Source: Allacma fusca (Eukaryota > Arthropoda > Collembola > Symphypleona > Sminthuridae). Taken from it: a stretch of DNA of 64,000 nt. A program made the position numbers and the translations under genes. Of the stretch, positions 11,495-23,345 are shown piece after piece (position 1 is the first letter of the stretch; each line of letters starts with the position of its first letter). The notes beneath the pieces were generated by a model. The model saw only the letters and a program-made list of their open reading frames with translations. It had not been told where the DNA came from and did not search any database. Location: the NCBI GenBank assembly GCA_947179485.1, contig OX359247.1:60609131-60673130 (forward strand). Reading direction: 5' to 3'.

Positions 11495-12355
11495 TAGAGC
11501 TACTTGTGGGAACGAAAAGTTTGATCCCATTCCCGAACCCGATCCCGAAAATCGGGTCATCAATATTTTCGGACTCAAACCCAAACCCGTTCCCGAAATA
11601 CTGGGATCAGGTGCACAAAAACCCAGATATTAAACATGCTTCAATCGTTGATCTCAAACCCGATCCCGATCCCGAACCCGAAATCAGATAAAATTTGCTC
11701 CCAATCCCGATCCCAAAACCCTTGAACCCGGACTCGTTCCCGGGACCAGTGCAGTTAGTGTAAATCAATTTTTTTCTTCGCATTTTTATTGATTTAGCAA
11801 TACTTATGCATGCGTACCATGCAACAATAGATTTAGGCACTATTAAAAATGGTCATCAAACTAAACGTCTGGTCTGCGTTGCCGAAAAAGCTGCAGGAAG
11901 ACTGCTTAAACGATTCCCGCTATGAGTTTTGCAATGACTTTCATCTTGCAAGTTAGAGTAGGCGGTAATCGATACTATGCGATCCCAACTGACAATATGC
12001 GAAACGGCTCAAGTCGCTTATGTAAAATTATTATCTCAACACTTTAACGAGGGAAGCAAATCCCGCTGAGGGTATTTTTTCTCCGTTAGATGGATGCGTA
12101 GTTCCCGGGAACGTGAAGCGTGTAACGGGTGTGGGAACGAAGATGTTCCCGGTTCCCGACGGGAACACAAATACCTTCATCAAGCTTGAACCCGTTCCCA
12201 AACCCGGTCCCGATCTCGAAATCCCGGGTCTGCTGAGCATGTTCCTGAACCTGGTCCCAAAGTATTTGGGAACATTAATTAGACACCCGAACTCGAACCC
12301 GTTCCCGATCCCGAACCCAATACCCGGGTGTATCCCGATCCCAAAAGTAGCTCTA
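11495..12355. mobile_element. non-autonomous hAT element with CCCGAACCCGATCC arrays
   Basis: The ends are TAGAGCTACTT(G/T)TGGGA in inverted orientation, flanked by an exact 8-bp target duplication ACGGGTTG (11487-11494 and 12356-12363). Both flanks of the interior carry dense degenerate arrays of CCCGAACCCGATCCCG-like words (about 11515-11745 and 12110-12345), with about 360 bp of unrelated sequence between. Small ORFs over the arrays reflect their Pro/Asn or Gly/Ser-coding periodicity, not genes. Confidence 0.88.
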
Positions 12356-12479
12356 ACGGGTTGTAGGAATATACTTCCTATCGTACCCAAAAGCTTCTCG
12401 AGTATGCTTAGATCAACCCATTGGCCGTGTTAGAAATGGACTTGGTTCAAAAGCCTAAGATAGGAATGCCCCTTTGAAA

Positions 12480-12907
12480 AGAACAGGAAAATCAGTTTTT
12501 ATACAATCGGGTTTATTTTCAGTGAAAACGGAAACTTGACAGAGATTCTCAATATGTAACAACTTACTCAACCAGATTCTAGTCGCTTACTTCTCTCATT
12601 TTCCTCCGCTGGTATATCAGAGAATAATCAGTTTTCTATTCTCCAATGAAATAACCTCAACTCAACTTCACATTTTCCACACAACATAAAATGACTTTAT
12701 GTCTTAAGTTGAAACTAACAATATCATGAAATCTATAACTTATTGTCACATTTGAGTTTGAATACTCTCCGTCCTTGTACACAACCGGGGGCGGCTCAAT
12801 GGTAGATCCGATGGTCGGTTCGATGGTAAGTTCGACTGTGTTGGATCGTGACTCAGAATCACTACTCCAATACAAACTACAATTTGTATGCATAACTACA
12901 TTTAACA
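12480..12907 (-). repeat. 3' LTR of the BEL/Pao element
   Basis: Starts with TGTT immediately after the polypurine tract. Near the far end it contains AATAAA on the - strand (about 12514-12525) followed by a TATAAAA-like stretch. No second LTR is present in the window for comparison, so the outer end near 12480 is a guess. Confidence 0.5.
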
Positions 12908-12973
12908 TTCTCCCACCTTTTGACTTATCGATACAAACAAGTCAAAACTACTATCAAAATTTACAACATTCAA

Positions 12974-13447
12974 TCAACAGTCAATGCGTTTAGGTGGACT
13001 TACCTTTCTTCCACAGCGAGTGATTACCACTCCTTCCCGAATATCTTCTAATGGTTGAAATTCGGTTCCGGGTCCTGCAGTCTCTATTGGAGATTCTTGA
13101 TCGACTTGCTTCAACTTTTCCAAAACTAACAGTTCCGTCCGATCTTCATCTCCCACCTCAAATACGTAAAGACGTTGAATGGGTCGCCACACGTCTCCGA
13201 GAGCTGCCCTCACCTTCACGACTCTGATTACCCCGTCATTTCCTGGATAGACCTCCATGACTCTCGCCATAGGCCAATCGAGTCGTTTTAAATTATCGCT
13301 ACTAAAGAGAACGATATAACCAGGCTTCACTGTTTGAAACAGTTCCAGTTTTCGCTTGTCGTTGCTCAATATACCTAGATACACCGGAACCTCTTGCCAA
13401 AATCTTGTCTGAGCTTCTGTCGATACTGTAACCTCTTGTTTAGTCAC
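12974..13447 (-). pseudogene. BEL/Pao C-terminal domain (DUF5641-like)
   Basis: 157-codon open stretch with FWQEVPVYL near its start and PGYIVLFSSDN, WPMARVMEVYPGNDG, VRVVKVRAA-type and PIQRLYVFE motifs. These are characteristic of the DUF5641 domain that follows integrase in BEL/Pao pol. It ends in a TAG just before the polypurine tract and LTR. Open over its length, but part of a dead element. Confidence 0.8.
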
Positions 13448-13599
13448 AAGGCGTCTAAGGCATCTACATCAGGAATTCCAACTTCTCGAATCTCTTGCAA
13501 AAAGAGTGAAGGGCTCAACGGAACCAATTCCTTTGCATCTTCAGACATGTAGGTTAGAGGTCTTGAATTAATGACGGTTTCGCAGTCACACAGCAGTCA

Positions 13600-15072
13600 T
13601 CATCTTTCAAATTCCAGACACGCTTTCCCAAATATCTTCCGGAGGACTTGTTTCAACATTCGAACGATTTGCTCCCACCAGCCTCCCCACCATGGTGCAC
13701 TTGGAGGATTAAATTTCCAGACTATAGGCTGGACTGCATGGGAATATCCAAGACTTGAGTTCTCCAGTTTTCCCCAGTCTAACTTCTTCCACCGATTGGC
13801 AGCTCCGACAAAATTAGTGCCGTTGTCCGTATATACGGTACAAGGCCTTCCCCTCCTACTTATAAATCGACGAAGACTTTGCATAAACGTTTCTGTGGAA
13901 AGGGAAGAAACTAATTCAAAATGCACGGCCCGGAAAACTGCACAGGTAAAGACTACTACCCATCATTTTGGCTTGTCTTTAAGATAAAGTGGTCCTGCTA
14001 AATCAGTTCCTACAACCTCGAATACACACGCATCCCGAACTCGATCCAGTGGTAGTGGGGCAGGAACAGCATTCAATTTCTTCATAGAAAATCTTTTGCA
14101 TCTTTTACATTGCTGTATAACCTGTCTAATTGACTTTCCGCCTCTAGTTATCCAGAAGTTCTCTCTAATAATGCTCATCACAACTTGAACACCACCATGA
14201 GAACAGTCTTCATGATCTTTCTGGATTAGCATACTTACTACAGGATGATCAGAAGGTAGCAACATGGGACAACGAAAAAGGGATGTCTCCTTTCTATAGA
14301 AAATTTTGGTTCTTAGCCTCGAAATACCATTCTGATCCTTCTCGGCATTAAGCTGCTGCGGTATGCCCTTTGAGCTGGCTTGCAAATGTCCAAATGCTTC
14401 CTGCTGTATTACACGTACTAGCCATTGCTCAGCCCCGACAATTTCGTTGAAATTTAGGTCACCAGTCCTGTTGTCATTCTTATGCCCACAATTGTATCGA
14501 TACCTTTGAATCCAAGCAAGCGTCCTCACAATTAGCATGTATTTACTAAACTTGGTGACATACCAGGGAACCTCAGGTGAAGCCAAATGACACGAGACTG
14601 ATTTTTTCCGCTCAGATGCTCGCCAGGATTCAATTCAGATTTAGGCCACAAATTGGATGGAGATATCAGCCACTTAGGTCCCTCCCACCATCTGGATTTG
14701 ACCAACTGATTCGCCGAGCATCCTCTAGAAGGTAAATCTGCAGGATTGAGCAAACCTTTTATATGTCTCCAACTTTCAGGATTTGACAATTCTCGAATTT
14801 CTCGAACTCTGTTTCCTACGAAGGTAGCCCAGTCATCCGTCCTCTTAATCCAACTCAATGCATCACTCGAGTCAGTCCAATAATACGACGCAATGTCCGG
14901 AAGTTCCAGGTCCTTCTTTACAGTGTCTGCCAGACGAGCTCCAATACAGCAACCTAATAATTCCAGTCTGGGAATTGTTACTGACTTGACAGGAGCAACT
15001 CTCGACTTCGCTTGTATTAGTTGATAGAGGTACCTGAACTTCCCTCGGCTCTGATAAATACAACTGCAGCAA
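13600..15072 (-). pseudogene. BEL/Pao RNase H and integrase remnant
   Basis: From 15072 down, the - strand encodes IPRLELLGCCIGARL and WTDSSDALSWI (RNase H type region of BEL/Pao), then an integrase zinc-binding region with a HEDCSHGG...CKRCKRF pattern, then the integrase core. The catalytic acidic residues can be seen as GTDLAGPL, YTDNGTNF and GGWWEQIV, but they lie in two separate frames broken between about 13963 and 13926. A further one-base shift lies near 15020. No functional product is expected. Confidence 0.85.
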
Positions 15073-15346
15073 AATCTAACTTACTCATCACTGGGGACTC
15101 GATCCGAGAACAGATCACTGGGTACAAGAAATAAAATTTAATTTGTTGGGTCCAAAAAAACCAACTGTTAACAAATATCCAAGTGTACATAAAACCGTTT
15201 AGGTACAACGATTTAATATTTTTTCAATTATGACCCTACAAATTTAATTTAATTTCTTACACCCAGTTCGTGTCCCCACTGATCTTGTCCCCACTGAACT
15301 TGTCTTTAGTGAACTTGTCCTCAGTAATTTCCACCTCAGTGATCCT

Positions 15347-15436
15347 GTCCTCTGTGCTCGGTTCTATACGAATGTATCCTCTGTTCGCGGTTCTAGACGA
15401 ATGTGTCCTCTGTTCTCGGTTCTAGACGAATGTGTC
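15347..15436. repeat. 29-bp minisatellite, about three copies
   Basis: About three copies of a 29-bp unit containing TCCTCTGTTCTCGGTTCTAG and ACGAATGTG. Shorter related words (ACTTGTCC, CAGTGATCTTGTCC) precede it from about 15267. Confidence 0.7.
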
Positions 15437-15689
15437 CTCGGTTGTTTCGGCCCCAAATCTTGTCCTTTGTTCTCTGTTCTCGGTTGTCGTCACTTCTAGC
15501 CGCTCTGTTCTCTGTTCTCAATTCTCCTCTGTTATCCGTTCTAGCCTGGCCCGTCAACCTGAACCACGAAAGCATTACGACTATTACTACAGGTTATGAT
15601 TGCTACAGGACTGTCGAGAGGTGAGGTTATGCTCATATGAGCTCCCTTATGTTTGGACAGATCTGCATAAAAACTTTGAGACACAATTC

Positions 15690-15800
15690 TTTTTTTTTAT
15701 TTTCCCTGCTGTCAAGTGTCTACCGGGCGAGCGTCTTGCACCATAACGCTACCTTGTACTGTTAGTGATTTGTCACCACCGAATCAGCACTTGAACCCTA
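15690..15800 (-). repeat. possible tRNA-derived SINE
   Basis: On the - strand, GGTTCAAGTGC resembles an RNA polymerase III B box and TAGCGTTATGGTGCAAGACG resembles a tRNA D-arm/A box, followed by an A-rich tail (the T run near 15690-15702 on +). The boxes are in an unusual order, so this may be a rearranged dimer or chance. The other side ends in TACATACATACAT. Confidence 0.25.
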
Positions 15801-16450
15801 AAATACATACATACATTACTACAGGTTAAATAAGTACAGTAGAAACACGCGTGCATGTACAGGATTCTCTTTGGCTATTATAATGCATTTGATTTAACAA
15901 TCGTTTAGGGACAGCATGTACGGGGTTGAAAGAGGAGTTGATGGAACATCCGGGTTAAATATCAATGAGAAAGATCATGGGGATTGAAATAATTAACTGG
16001 GATGGTCGAGTCAACCTGGTGTGGAGGAAAGAAGATTACGCAGGGTTCAATTGCCTCCCCGAGTTTCTGGGAAAAGGTATTTACCACACCTCTGCAGAAG
16101 TCGGTGTTCAAATACACCAATATAGTTGACCTTGCCATTTCCATACATAATTCCCTGTAACCCTCCCACAAGTCTCCGCCACTCTAAATTCAAACATTAA
16201 GTGTGATGTTAGCGGCTGTACACATATGGGTTCGTTTATATCATAATTTTTAAAAACTTGTTCATTGAAAAAATGCAACTTAACATATTTTATTTCACCT
16301 GTTTAAATGTTATAGGGGAAAATACCAGGAACCCGTCTACAAGAAGTTGCAGATTCATTACAAAATCTAAAATTCCTACTCAGGCTAAGAACAAGAACAT
16401 TTCTTTATGTTTGATTTTATTACATGCATAATGAAATGTCCAGGATACAA
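15801..16450. other. intergenic DNA before the rRNA copy
   Basis: No gene, repeat array or conserved motif recognised. Confidence 0.4.
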
Positions 16451-17706
16451 TTCAACTGCGAAACTGATACCACATTCAATGAAGGTCGCAGGCGCGCAAA
16501 TTGTTCACTTAAGTACATAAAATCCCAGCACGGGGATTCAGTGACGAAATATATCAATACAAAACTCATACGAGGCTCCGTAATCAGAAGTTGTTGCCGT
16601 TAAAACGCTCGTAGTTGGATCTCGGTTTCAGACGGATGTTGCGCCTTGCGGTGTTTACCGTCTGCTGGACGATTTTTGCCATTAGTTCGTGGTTCTCTTA
16701 ATCAGGTGCCACGGGTTTTGGGCATGCTTACTTTGATAAAATTGGAGTGATCAAAGAAGTCGCTACAGCCTGAACATTAGTAACGAAATAAAGGGATAGG
16801 ATCTGGGTTAAATTTCCTTGGCTTTATGAGCTGAGGTGAAGATTAACAGGAATAGACGGGCACATTCGTATTGTGACGTTAGAGATGAAATTCTTGGATC
16901 GTCGTAAGACGATCTACTGCGAAAGGATTTTTTGAGGATCTGAGACGATCAGATAGTTCTAACTATAAACTATGCCGACCGACAATCTGATGTCGTTAAT
17001 TGAATGACTCAGTGGGCAGCCTCCGGGAATCCAAAGCTTTTGGGTTCCGGGGGAAGCATGGTTACAAAGCTGAAACTTGAAGATAAGGATGGCAGGTCAC
17101 AACCAGGAGTGGAGCCTGGGTCTTAATTTGACTCAACACGGGAAACTTCACCAGTCTCAGACACCGCAAGGATTGTCAGATCTTTCTTGATTCGGTGGGT
17201 GGTGGTGCTTAGACGTAATTAGTAGTTTTTGGAAGGGGTAATTTTCTGGTGACTTCCGATAACGAACACGACTCGGACCCACTAACTAGATGCTAGATCC
17301 CTTTGTGGGAGTGACGCAGCGTTTTAGATGAACTGGCGGCGTATAAACGCACGAAATGGATCAATAACAGGTATGGGATGCCCATAGATGTTCTAGAATG
17401 TACGCTACACTGAAGGAAACCCATTGATCTTCCTTTGTGATGGGGATGCGGGATTGCGATTATTTCCAATAAACGAGGAACTTCCACTTGACGCAAGTCA
17501 TAAGCTTCGGTCGATTACGTCCTATCCCGTTGTACACAACTCCCGTTGCTACTACCGATCGAGTGATTTTCTGAGGATTTCGGACTGGTTTTCGTAGAGG
17601 CCTTCACGATATGACGGGGAGCCGAAAAGATCAGACTTGATCAGTTAAAGGAAGTTAAAGTCGGTTAAGCAAGGTTTCGGTAGGTGCACGTCCGGATTGA
17701 CCATTA
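16451..17706 (+). pseudogene. degenerate 18S rRNA copy, 3' two-thirds
   Basis: Recognisable nuclear 18S rRNA segments appear in order: GCAGGCGCGCAAATT-like at 16488-16502; GTGACGAAA...CAATAC near 16540-16560; AACGCTCGTAGTTGGATCTC at 16602-16621 before the V4 loop; AATTCTTGGATCGTCGTAAGACG near 16889; GACTCAACACGGGAAACTTC near 17130; TTCTTGATTCGGTGGGTGGTG near 17185; and the 3' terminal GGTTTCGGTAGGTG...CATTA ending near 17706. There are internal losses (about 60 bases before the V4 region and others near 17215) and many changes at positions that are normally invariant, so it is a pseudogene rather than a working rDNA unit. The 5' third of the gene is missing. Sequence after 17706 may be ITS1-like. 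Confidence 0.88.
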
Positions 17707-18155
17707 CCGTAATAATTCAAAGACAGGTTAGACTAGTCCAAAAAATGGTTGCGGTGGTCAGGAAGATTTTGTAGGAATTAATTTGTTTGCTTAATTTTCG
17801 AAATTTATTTCCGAGTAGTTTCCAAGACTGGGATGAAGGAGCTATTGAATATATCCCTTCGTTTAGTATTCTGAACATGACATCAGACGATTAAATTCAT
17901 ATCTATTGTGTTGAAAATTTTAGGTACGTATGTACGGGAAAAGGTCTCATTTATAAATAATGTTGTTAACCTTGCAATACATATTCAGTTCCCGATACTT
18001 TGACTTTTGATTTGATAAAAACATATTCGGCTATTAAGTAATATTGTTAGTGATATTTTGTAGTCATATTAAAACCAACCAGAGAAATAGGCGGTTAAGT
18101 ACACCCATTTTTTTTATCCCTAGATGAGCCAACTCTGTGGCTATCTAGCTTGTAC
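17707..18155. other. sequence after the 18S copy
   Basis: Directly follows the 18S 3' end, so its start may be old ITS1. No gene recognised. Confidence 0.35.
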
Positions 18156-18495
18156 GTACTACTCCCGAATGTGGGGTTCCGTTGACTTCTCGGCTAACTA
18201 TTATACACTTAAATGTATTAACCATCGGTCTCCATCTGCGCAGTACTCTCGAATGTATTGTTCATCCTTCCTTCTTACCGATGTACACCCGAATGAATTC
18301 TCCGTCCCTCTTTCTCAGAGGTACAAACAAATGTACTCCCAATTTCTCTACCCTCCGAATTACATCCGAATGTGCTCTGCGTCTCTCGTCCTCTCCATTA
18401 CACTCCTTCTCTTTCCCTGAGATGTACACATTCGAATATATTCTTCGTTTATCTCTCTGCTGTTCACACTTGAATGCATTGGTAGTCGACTACGT
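18156..18495. repeat. degenerate 39-bp minisatellite
   Basis: About nine diverged copies of a unit near 39 bp, best seen at 18280-18318 as TGTACACCCGAATG followed by a pyrimidine-rich CTCCGTCCCTCTTTCTC. The recurring core is ACTC/ACAC-CGAATGTATT. The overlapping Ser/Leu-rich frames come from the repeat. Confidence 0.7.
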
Positions 18496-19946
18496 GTTCA
18501 ACCAAGGTGAACTTGTGTTCACTTTGATTACCAATATTTTATTTACATTAACACATTCATCCAAAAATTACAGGAAGTGAACACGTTCGTGTTTACATAT
18601 ACCGTTAGCTAAAAAACTAAACTTGTATATCAATACAGATATTGAAAATACGTGAAGATTTCAATTGCGATGTCGAGTTTTAGTAGTTTGAATAGCTGGA
18701 TTTTCTACGTACCCAGCAGTTCCCTTTGATGAGTCCCACTGCCTTATGAAGTTATGTGGCAGAGGTATAATGCTGGAGAATGTGATACTTGTAGTATAGA
18801 GAGAGATTTTGTATGAAGTGGCATGTGTTGTATATGCACGATAATTAACATTTCAACTCATAGCCAAGCTGCTTGTTATAGTGTGCTACAGTTTGAGACG
18901 AAGTGTGCTTCAATTTATTTATTGTGACTAAAGAAAATGGGGTTAGTTATTATGGGTACAATCGTATTTAATTAATAGGTTTAAGGTATCATAATGTCCT
19001 TTCCTTTAATACCGGACACAAATATTTTAATGCAGGAATCTAGGTTGACCTACTTGTGGTTAATGGAAACAGGGTGAAGTTTGGGTTGAACCATTGATAC
19101 GCAAAATAATAATTTCTATGAAAAATGAAAACTAAAATCAAGACTTGCTCAAAGTACCACTTGGACCCCAGGAGTTATGCACGCATATGTATGATCAAAA
19201 TTTGAAATTAAAAAAAAACAATTCTCTACATTTTAATTTAAAGTTTTGGGCAAAATAAACAAATGCTATAAGTTTGAGGATACTGTAGGTATTTATTTAC
19301 ACTCAGACAGGACCACGAGACTTCAGGTAGGGGTCATGGTTTGGGCTTTACGTTATTTATTTTTTATTCATTTATTAACGTTTTTTAAATGTGAACAAGG
19401 AAATGAAAAAAAGCTGTTTAGATTTTGTCTCTTGACATACATTGTAATTTGGTTTATTTATAGGTCAACATCATCATGTCCTGGTCACAACCATCATCAT
19501 GGACCACAGCACCATCACATAATGCATCCCAGCCGAAACCATAACCTTGTTCGAGTGTTGTTAAATGTGAGTGGTTGATATGTGTAGTGCAACACAACAT
19601 TTTTGGGTTTCTTTAGATTTACTACAGGATGTAAAAGTTTTGGATATACGATCATTGTTTGTACAAAATAATAAACTTATACATATTTACTGAAGCATTC
19701 AAGAGTATTTTAACTATCAACTTCCATACGATGTGTCAAATTTAGAGTTTGCGTCACAGTTGGCATGCCGGGTGTACCCAATACTTATACAACCCGAAAC
19801 ACTTTACACTCACTTTTGAGCAACAAATGGAGCTTTCTCGAAAAGCAAACTGAATTAGTTTGAGCAGGGAAGTTGAAAAAATGATTTTTATTATTTCTGT
19901 TTTAGCAGTAATTCTTCACTCAGCTCATTAGCAAATCGAAGTGGAA
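18496..19946. other. intergenic DNA with a possible His-rich exon
   Basis: Mostly featureless. The stretch at 19464-19566 is open, encodes a His-rich segment (GHNHHHGPQHHH) and is bounded by an AG and a GTGAGT-like donor, so it could be an exon, possibly joined to the ORF at 19947. No family match is recognised and the evidence is weak. Confidence 0.25.
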
Positions 19947-20393
19947 ATGGCTCCTACTATATATCATAATGTCGTTTTGAAGGAAATTAATCAACTAATT
20001 TCAAAACTACTGAATACTGTAAAACAATTAGAAGGTATTCAAGCTAAACATCTTGCAAGACCTGTAGAGCTTTTGAAATTGAAAACCGAAGCAAAAAAAG
20101 AGGACGATTCGGCTATGAATGCTATGAGAAGTTTCCAAATCGATTATCGAAGCGGTGAAATAATGGAAGAAAACAAAGAAATTCAGATAAAAACTTTAGA
20201 CGATTTCTGTATGCTGCTCATCCTGCGCCTACCAGACACTGTGGCTACAATTCAAGCTGAAGTAGGAGCGGCCTGGATGTGCAACCTGAAAACTAGAGTA
20301 GTAAATATATTACGTCGGAGTCTATCCGTTGTGAGGGCGCTAGAACTAGCTAGTATTCACATAGATGTTGTAGCTGAACCACTATCAGATTAG
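19947..20393 (+). CDS. hypothetical protein, 148 residues
   Basis: An uninterrupted ORF from ATG 19947 to TAG 20393, with an in-frame stop (19929-19931) upstream of the ATG. The predicted protein begins MAPTIYHNVV and is Leu/Lys/Glu-rich and probably mainly helical. It has a charged stretch around residues 50-60 and a single Trp in AAWMCNLK. I recognise no domain. It stands alone inside a transposon- and repeat-rich block, so it could be a piece of a mobile element or an exon of an unresolved gene. An ORF of this length is unusual in this AT-rich DNA but not impossible by chance. Confidence 0.35.
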   Translation: MAPTIYHNVVLKEINQLISKLLNTVKQLEGIQAKHLARPVELLKLKTEAKKEDDSAMNAMRSFQIDYRSGEIMEENKEIQIKTLDDFCMLLILRLPDTVATIQAEVGAAWMCNLKTRVVNILRRSLSVVRALELASIHIDVVAEPLSD

Positions 20394-22034
20394 ATGTATT
20401 CTGCTTTATGTATACTTTTGACGCTTTAACAAGAAGAGCCAATCATTCAAGATTAACAACCAGCTTATAAAAATTATAACTGTAATTTGTTAAAGACGCG
20501 ACAAGGATTATATTCTGTTTGCAGCGTGTGTGTTTCGAGCTTTGAATCTTCGTCAGGCAAATAATATACTAGTTGTATCATTCAATGTATGCAATACTGT
20601 TGTGACTGACAGGAGCAATACCTCCCCTTCGATAGCCCAACAACACAAAAAATACATATATATGACTTTGATTTTATTTTGACTCTATACTCGGTCGGAA
20701 CTTATGACTGCAGCGGTTCAATTATTTGAATTGGTAAAGTCGATAAATAAAGGTAAATGATTTTGACAATTATAAGGTTTACTTAGTTTTAAAGGAACTT
20801 AGGTTAAAATTAATATGTACTTTACAAACTCATAATCGTAGGTTTTAAAGAAAATACAGTGCGTTTTCACCGAGACTATTGTCCAAGCCAAAGGTAAGAA
20901 CCAGCGATCTTTGAACATACATAATATTAGAAGCAGACACTGAAAAGTGCTATGGTCACAATGGGGAATTGTTGTAAATAATTTGAGTGAGAACTAATGA
21001 TGGTTTTATGGTTGGTAAATAATGTGTCGTTTAATGAGTAGTTAGACAAGAATCTGATGGTTTAGGTTTAGTAATGCTGAGATAATGATAATTTATTAAA
21101 TCTTGAATATAGAATTGAATTCCTTAATAAAATAATTGAATTGAACTAATACTCTTCTAGGATGTAAGTAAGGAAGTAATTGGGGTGAAGATAACTGATT
21201 CGATCTGAGACCCTGACTTGGTTTAGGTTATCATTTTAATCGGTTCAGTGGCTTATAAAATGACTTACTGATCAAAGCTGTTTTCTCAACCTCAGATTAA
21301 CAACTATTAGTCACAAGTAGTTCCTTAAACTCAGAAGAGTAATATTCAATATCAAAACAACATTAATCAAATAAACTTAAGTAGAGTTCTGGGTTTCAAA
21401 TTACCAAGTCTCATCGACATCCTTAAATTTATTCTGGAGTTTAACATGGGAAATGTTAAGATAAACAGGAGGGTCTTTTACATTTTAAAAATTAAGTCTG
21501 GAATTTTGTGCCGGGTCATAGACCATGTAACGAAGATCGTATAATATGTCATCCTATACCGTTAAGGTTGAGAACGGGGCTTCTTTTACTTGTTATATGT
21601 ATTTTTGTGAATGAAGTGGGCGTTATGGAGTTAGGCTTGCTACAGAACGATTTATGTCGCATTTTCGCATACAGGTATATGTAAGATACGGTCATGAGCA
21701 GACATGTGTAACCTCGTGTAGATTTTCCATAAGCGACGTCCCGTGATGATCCTGTGACCCAAGTGTTGCCTCGGGCTATTTCTGTGTTTTCTGTGAAATA
21801 CTGTGTTTAAGGCAAAACCAACGACGCGAATCGTTTCCATATAATACCAGGAGCTTAAATTAATTTTTAGGGCCCATTCGGGTAACAGGATACCAGGCCT
21901 AGGTTAGCATGTTTAAATGACGATTACTGCCGTTTGTGTTGGCCAATTAGGACCAAACAAAATGCAAACCCACTTATCGCTTATAGTCTGTTGCTTTACT
22001 GTTAATGCAAATATTCGGCGGATACTGAAACCGC
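20394..22034. other. intergenic DNA
   Basis: No coding region or recognisable element. Short ORFs have no recognisable content. Confidence 0.4.
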
Positions 22035-22310
22035 GTAATACAATACCCGATATTCAAAAATATTAAAGAATTTGTAATTTTCACTGCAGCAATATTTTTT
22101 AATGCTTGTTAGGTGTCAGGTTATCTTCGTGCTAATGACGTCCGGGCATTTCACCCGGGTAATACAATACCCGATATTAAAAATATTAAAAAATTCGTGA
22201 TTTTCACTGCAGCAATATTTTTTAATGCTTGTTAGGCGTCAGGTTATCTTCGTTCTAATGACGTCCGGGCATTTCACCCTAGTAATACAATACCCGATAT
22301 TCAAAAACAT
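22035..22310. repeat. 124-bp tandem repeat, about 2.2 copies
   Basis: GTAATACAATACCCGATATT recurs at 22035, 22159 and 22282, giving units of 124 and 123 bp. The unit also contains CACTGCAGCAATATTTTTTA and GACGTCCGGGCATTTCACCC. The two full copies differ at only a few positions. Confidence 0.85.
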
Positions 22311-22390
22311 TGATTGGTACGCTAAACATCAGGTGTGTAAAATGTCCATTGGATTGCACAGTGCAGTTTATTAGTAGTGTGCAAGTAGAG

Positions 22391-22613
22391 CTGGGGCCCG
22401 GAAGCGGGTTTTTGGATTCGGACCGACCCGAACCCAGCCCATCCGAGCTTTGGTAGGTTTCGGGCTGTAAATATGAACTTACGTCGGGCTCCTACCGGGT
22501 TCGGGCTGCAATAAAACAATGGACCGGGTTAAGATCGGGCTTGGGCCTGTATTTATTTGTCAGTTCGGGTTTTGAGGGGGCCAGAAACTACAAATGACCC
22601 GACAATCCTACTA
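22391..22613. mobile_element. partial hAT-like end running into the assembly gap
   Basis: Starts TAGAGCTGGGGCCCGGAAGC, much like the end of the hAT element at 11495 (TAGAGCTACTT), and continues with GGGTTCGGGC / GACCCGAACCC words. The right end and target duplication are hidden by the N gap or lost. Confidence 0.45.
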
Positions 22614-22813
22614 NNNNNNNNNNNNNNNNNNNNNNNNNNNNNNNNNNNNNNNNNNNNNNNNNNNNNNNNNNNNNNNNNNNNNNNNNNNNNNNNNNNNNNN
22701 NNNNNNNNNNNNNNNNNNNNNNNNNNNNNNNNNNNNNNNNNNNNNNNNNNNNNNNNNNNNNNNNNNNNNNNNNNNNNNNNNNNNNNNNNNNNNNNNNNNN
22801 NNNNNNNNNNNNN
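22614..22813. other. assembly gap (200 N)
   Basis: A run of 200 unknown bases, a round number that suggests a scaffold gap of unspecified size. ORFs predicted through it are meaningless. Confidence 0.98.
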
Positions 22814-23017
22814 CTTTCATAAATTTATACGTTGGAATAGAGGAGGCGCTAATCCTGTCAAGGTCGTATTCGATAAATGAGTCAAGAATTACATACATAA
22901 TGTGCTTTAAAAACACAGGATATCCAGCGGATTGGAATTCCCAAATTGCAGGAAAGCCAAACCTATTTAGGGTATCGATTATAATGTCCGGCCTTGATTT
23001 AATGGGGCTATTGTGAG

Positions 23018-23345
23018 CAGTGTTGGCCAAATGAAAATGCCTTCGGTTTTATGCCTGCCCGTTTGAAAATGCCCTGAAAATGCCAAAAATGCCGGGCATT
23101 TTCGTCATTTTCGATTTTTGTTGTAAATAATCAAAGGTCAAGTCTGACTGACTGGTCCCGATTTTTCCAAAACTGGAGTTTGTACCGCGAGCTATATGGT
23201 AGGGCTTTACGCCTGTCAAATATTTTTGAAATATTTTCATTTTTACTCGAGTTATCCATTCAAATAGGCTCATCCCCGCTAAATGTCAAAGGTCAAGTCT
23301 GACTGACTGGTTCCGAGTTTCCCCGAACTGGAGTTTGTACGGTTA
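23018..23345. repeat. GGGCATTTT-family fragment and 160-bp spaced direct repeat
   Basis: CAGTGTTGGCCAAATGAAAA at 23018 followed by TGCC resembles the end of the hAT element in gene 1 intron 4. It is followed by GAAAATGCC words to about 23110. The segment GGTCAAGTCTGACTGACTGG occurs near 23136 and again near 23291 with similar downstream sequence, a diverged direct repeat. Confidence 0.5.

Larger units (their letters stand above)
12480..15208 (-). mobile_element. 5'-truncated BEL/Pao LTR retrotransposon
   Basis: Reading on the - strand the order is RNase H, integrase, DUF5641-like domain, polypurine tract, 3' LTR, which is the BEL/Pao layout. The polypurine tract (AAAAGGTGGGAGAA, 12908-12921) is followed directly by the LTR start TGTTAAAT at 12907. 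Gag, protease, reverse transcriptase and the 5' LTR are absent, and the coding part has frameshifts. The left and right limits are approximate. A dead copy. Confidence 0.85.

Noticed and set aside
11607..12433. ORFs with Gly/Ser or Asn/Pro periodicity
   Set aside because: Generated by the CCCGAACCCGATCC arrays of the hAT element at 11495-12355.
17293..17496. 67-codon ORF on the - strand
   Set aside because: Lies inside the degenerate 18S rRNA copy.
22557..23030. ORFs spanning the N gap
   Set aside because: Most of their length is unknown sequence; there is no real coding evidence.
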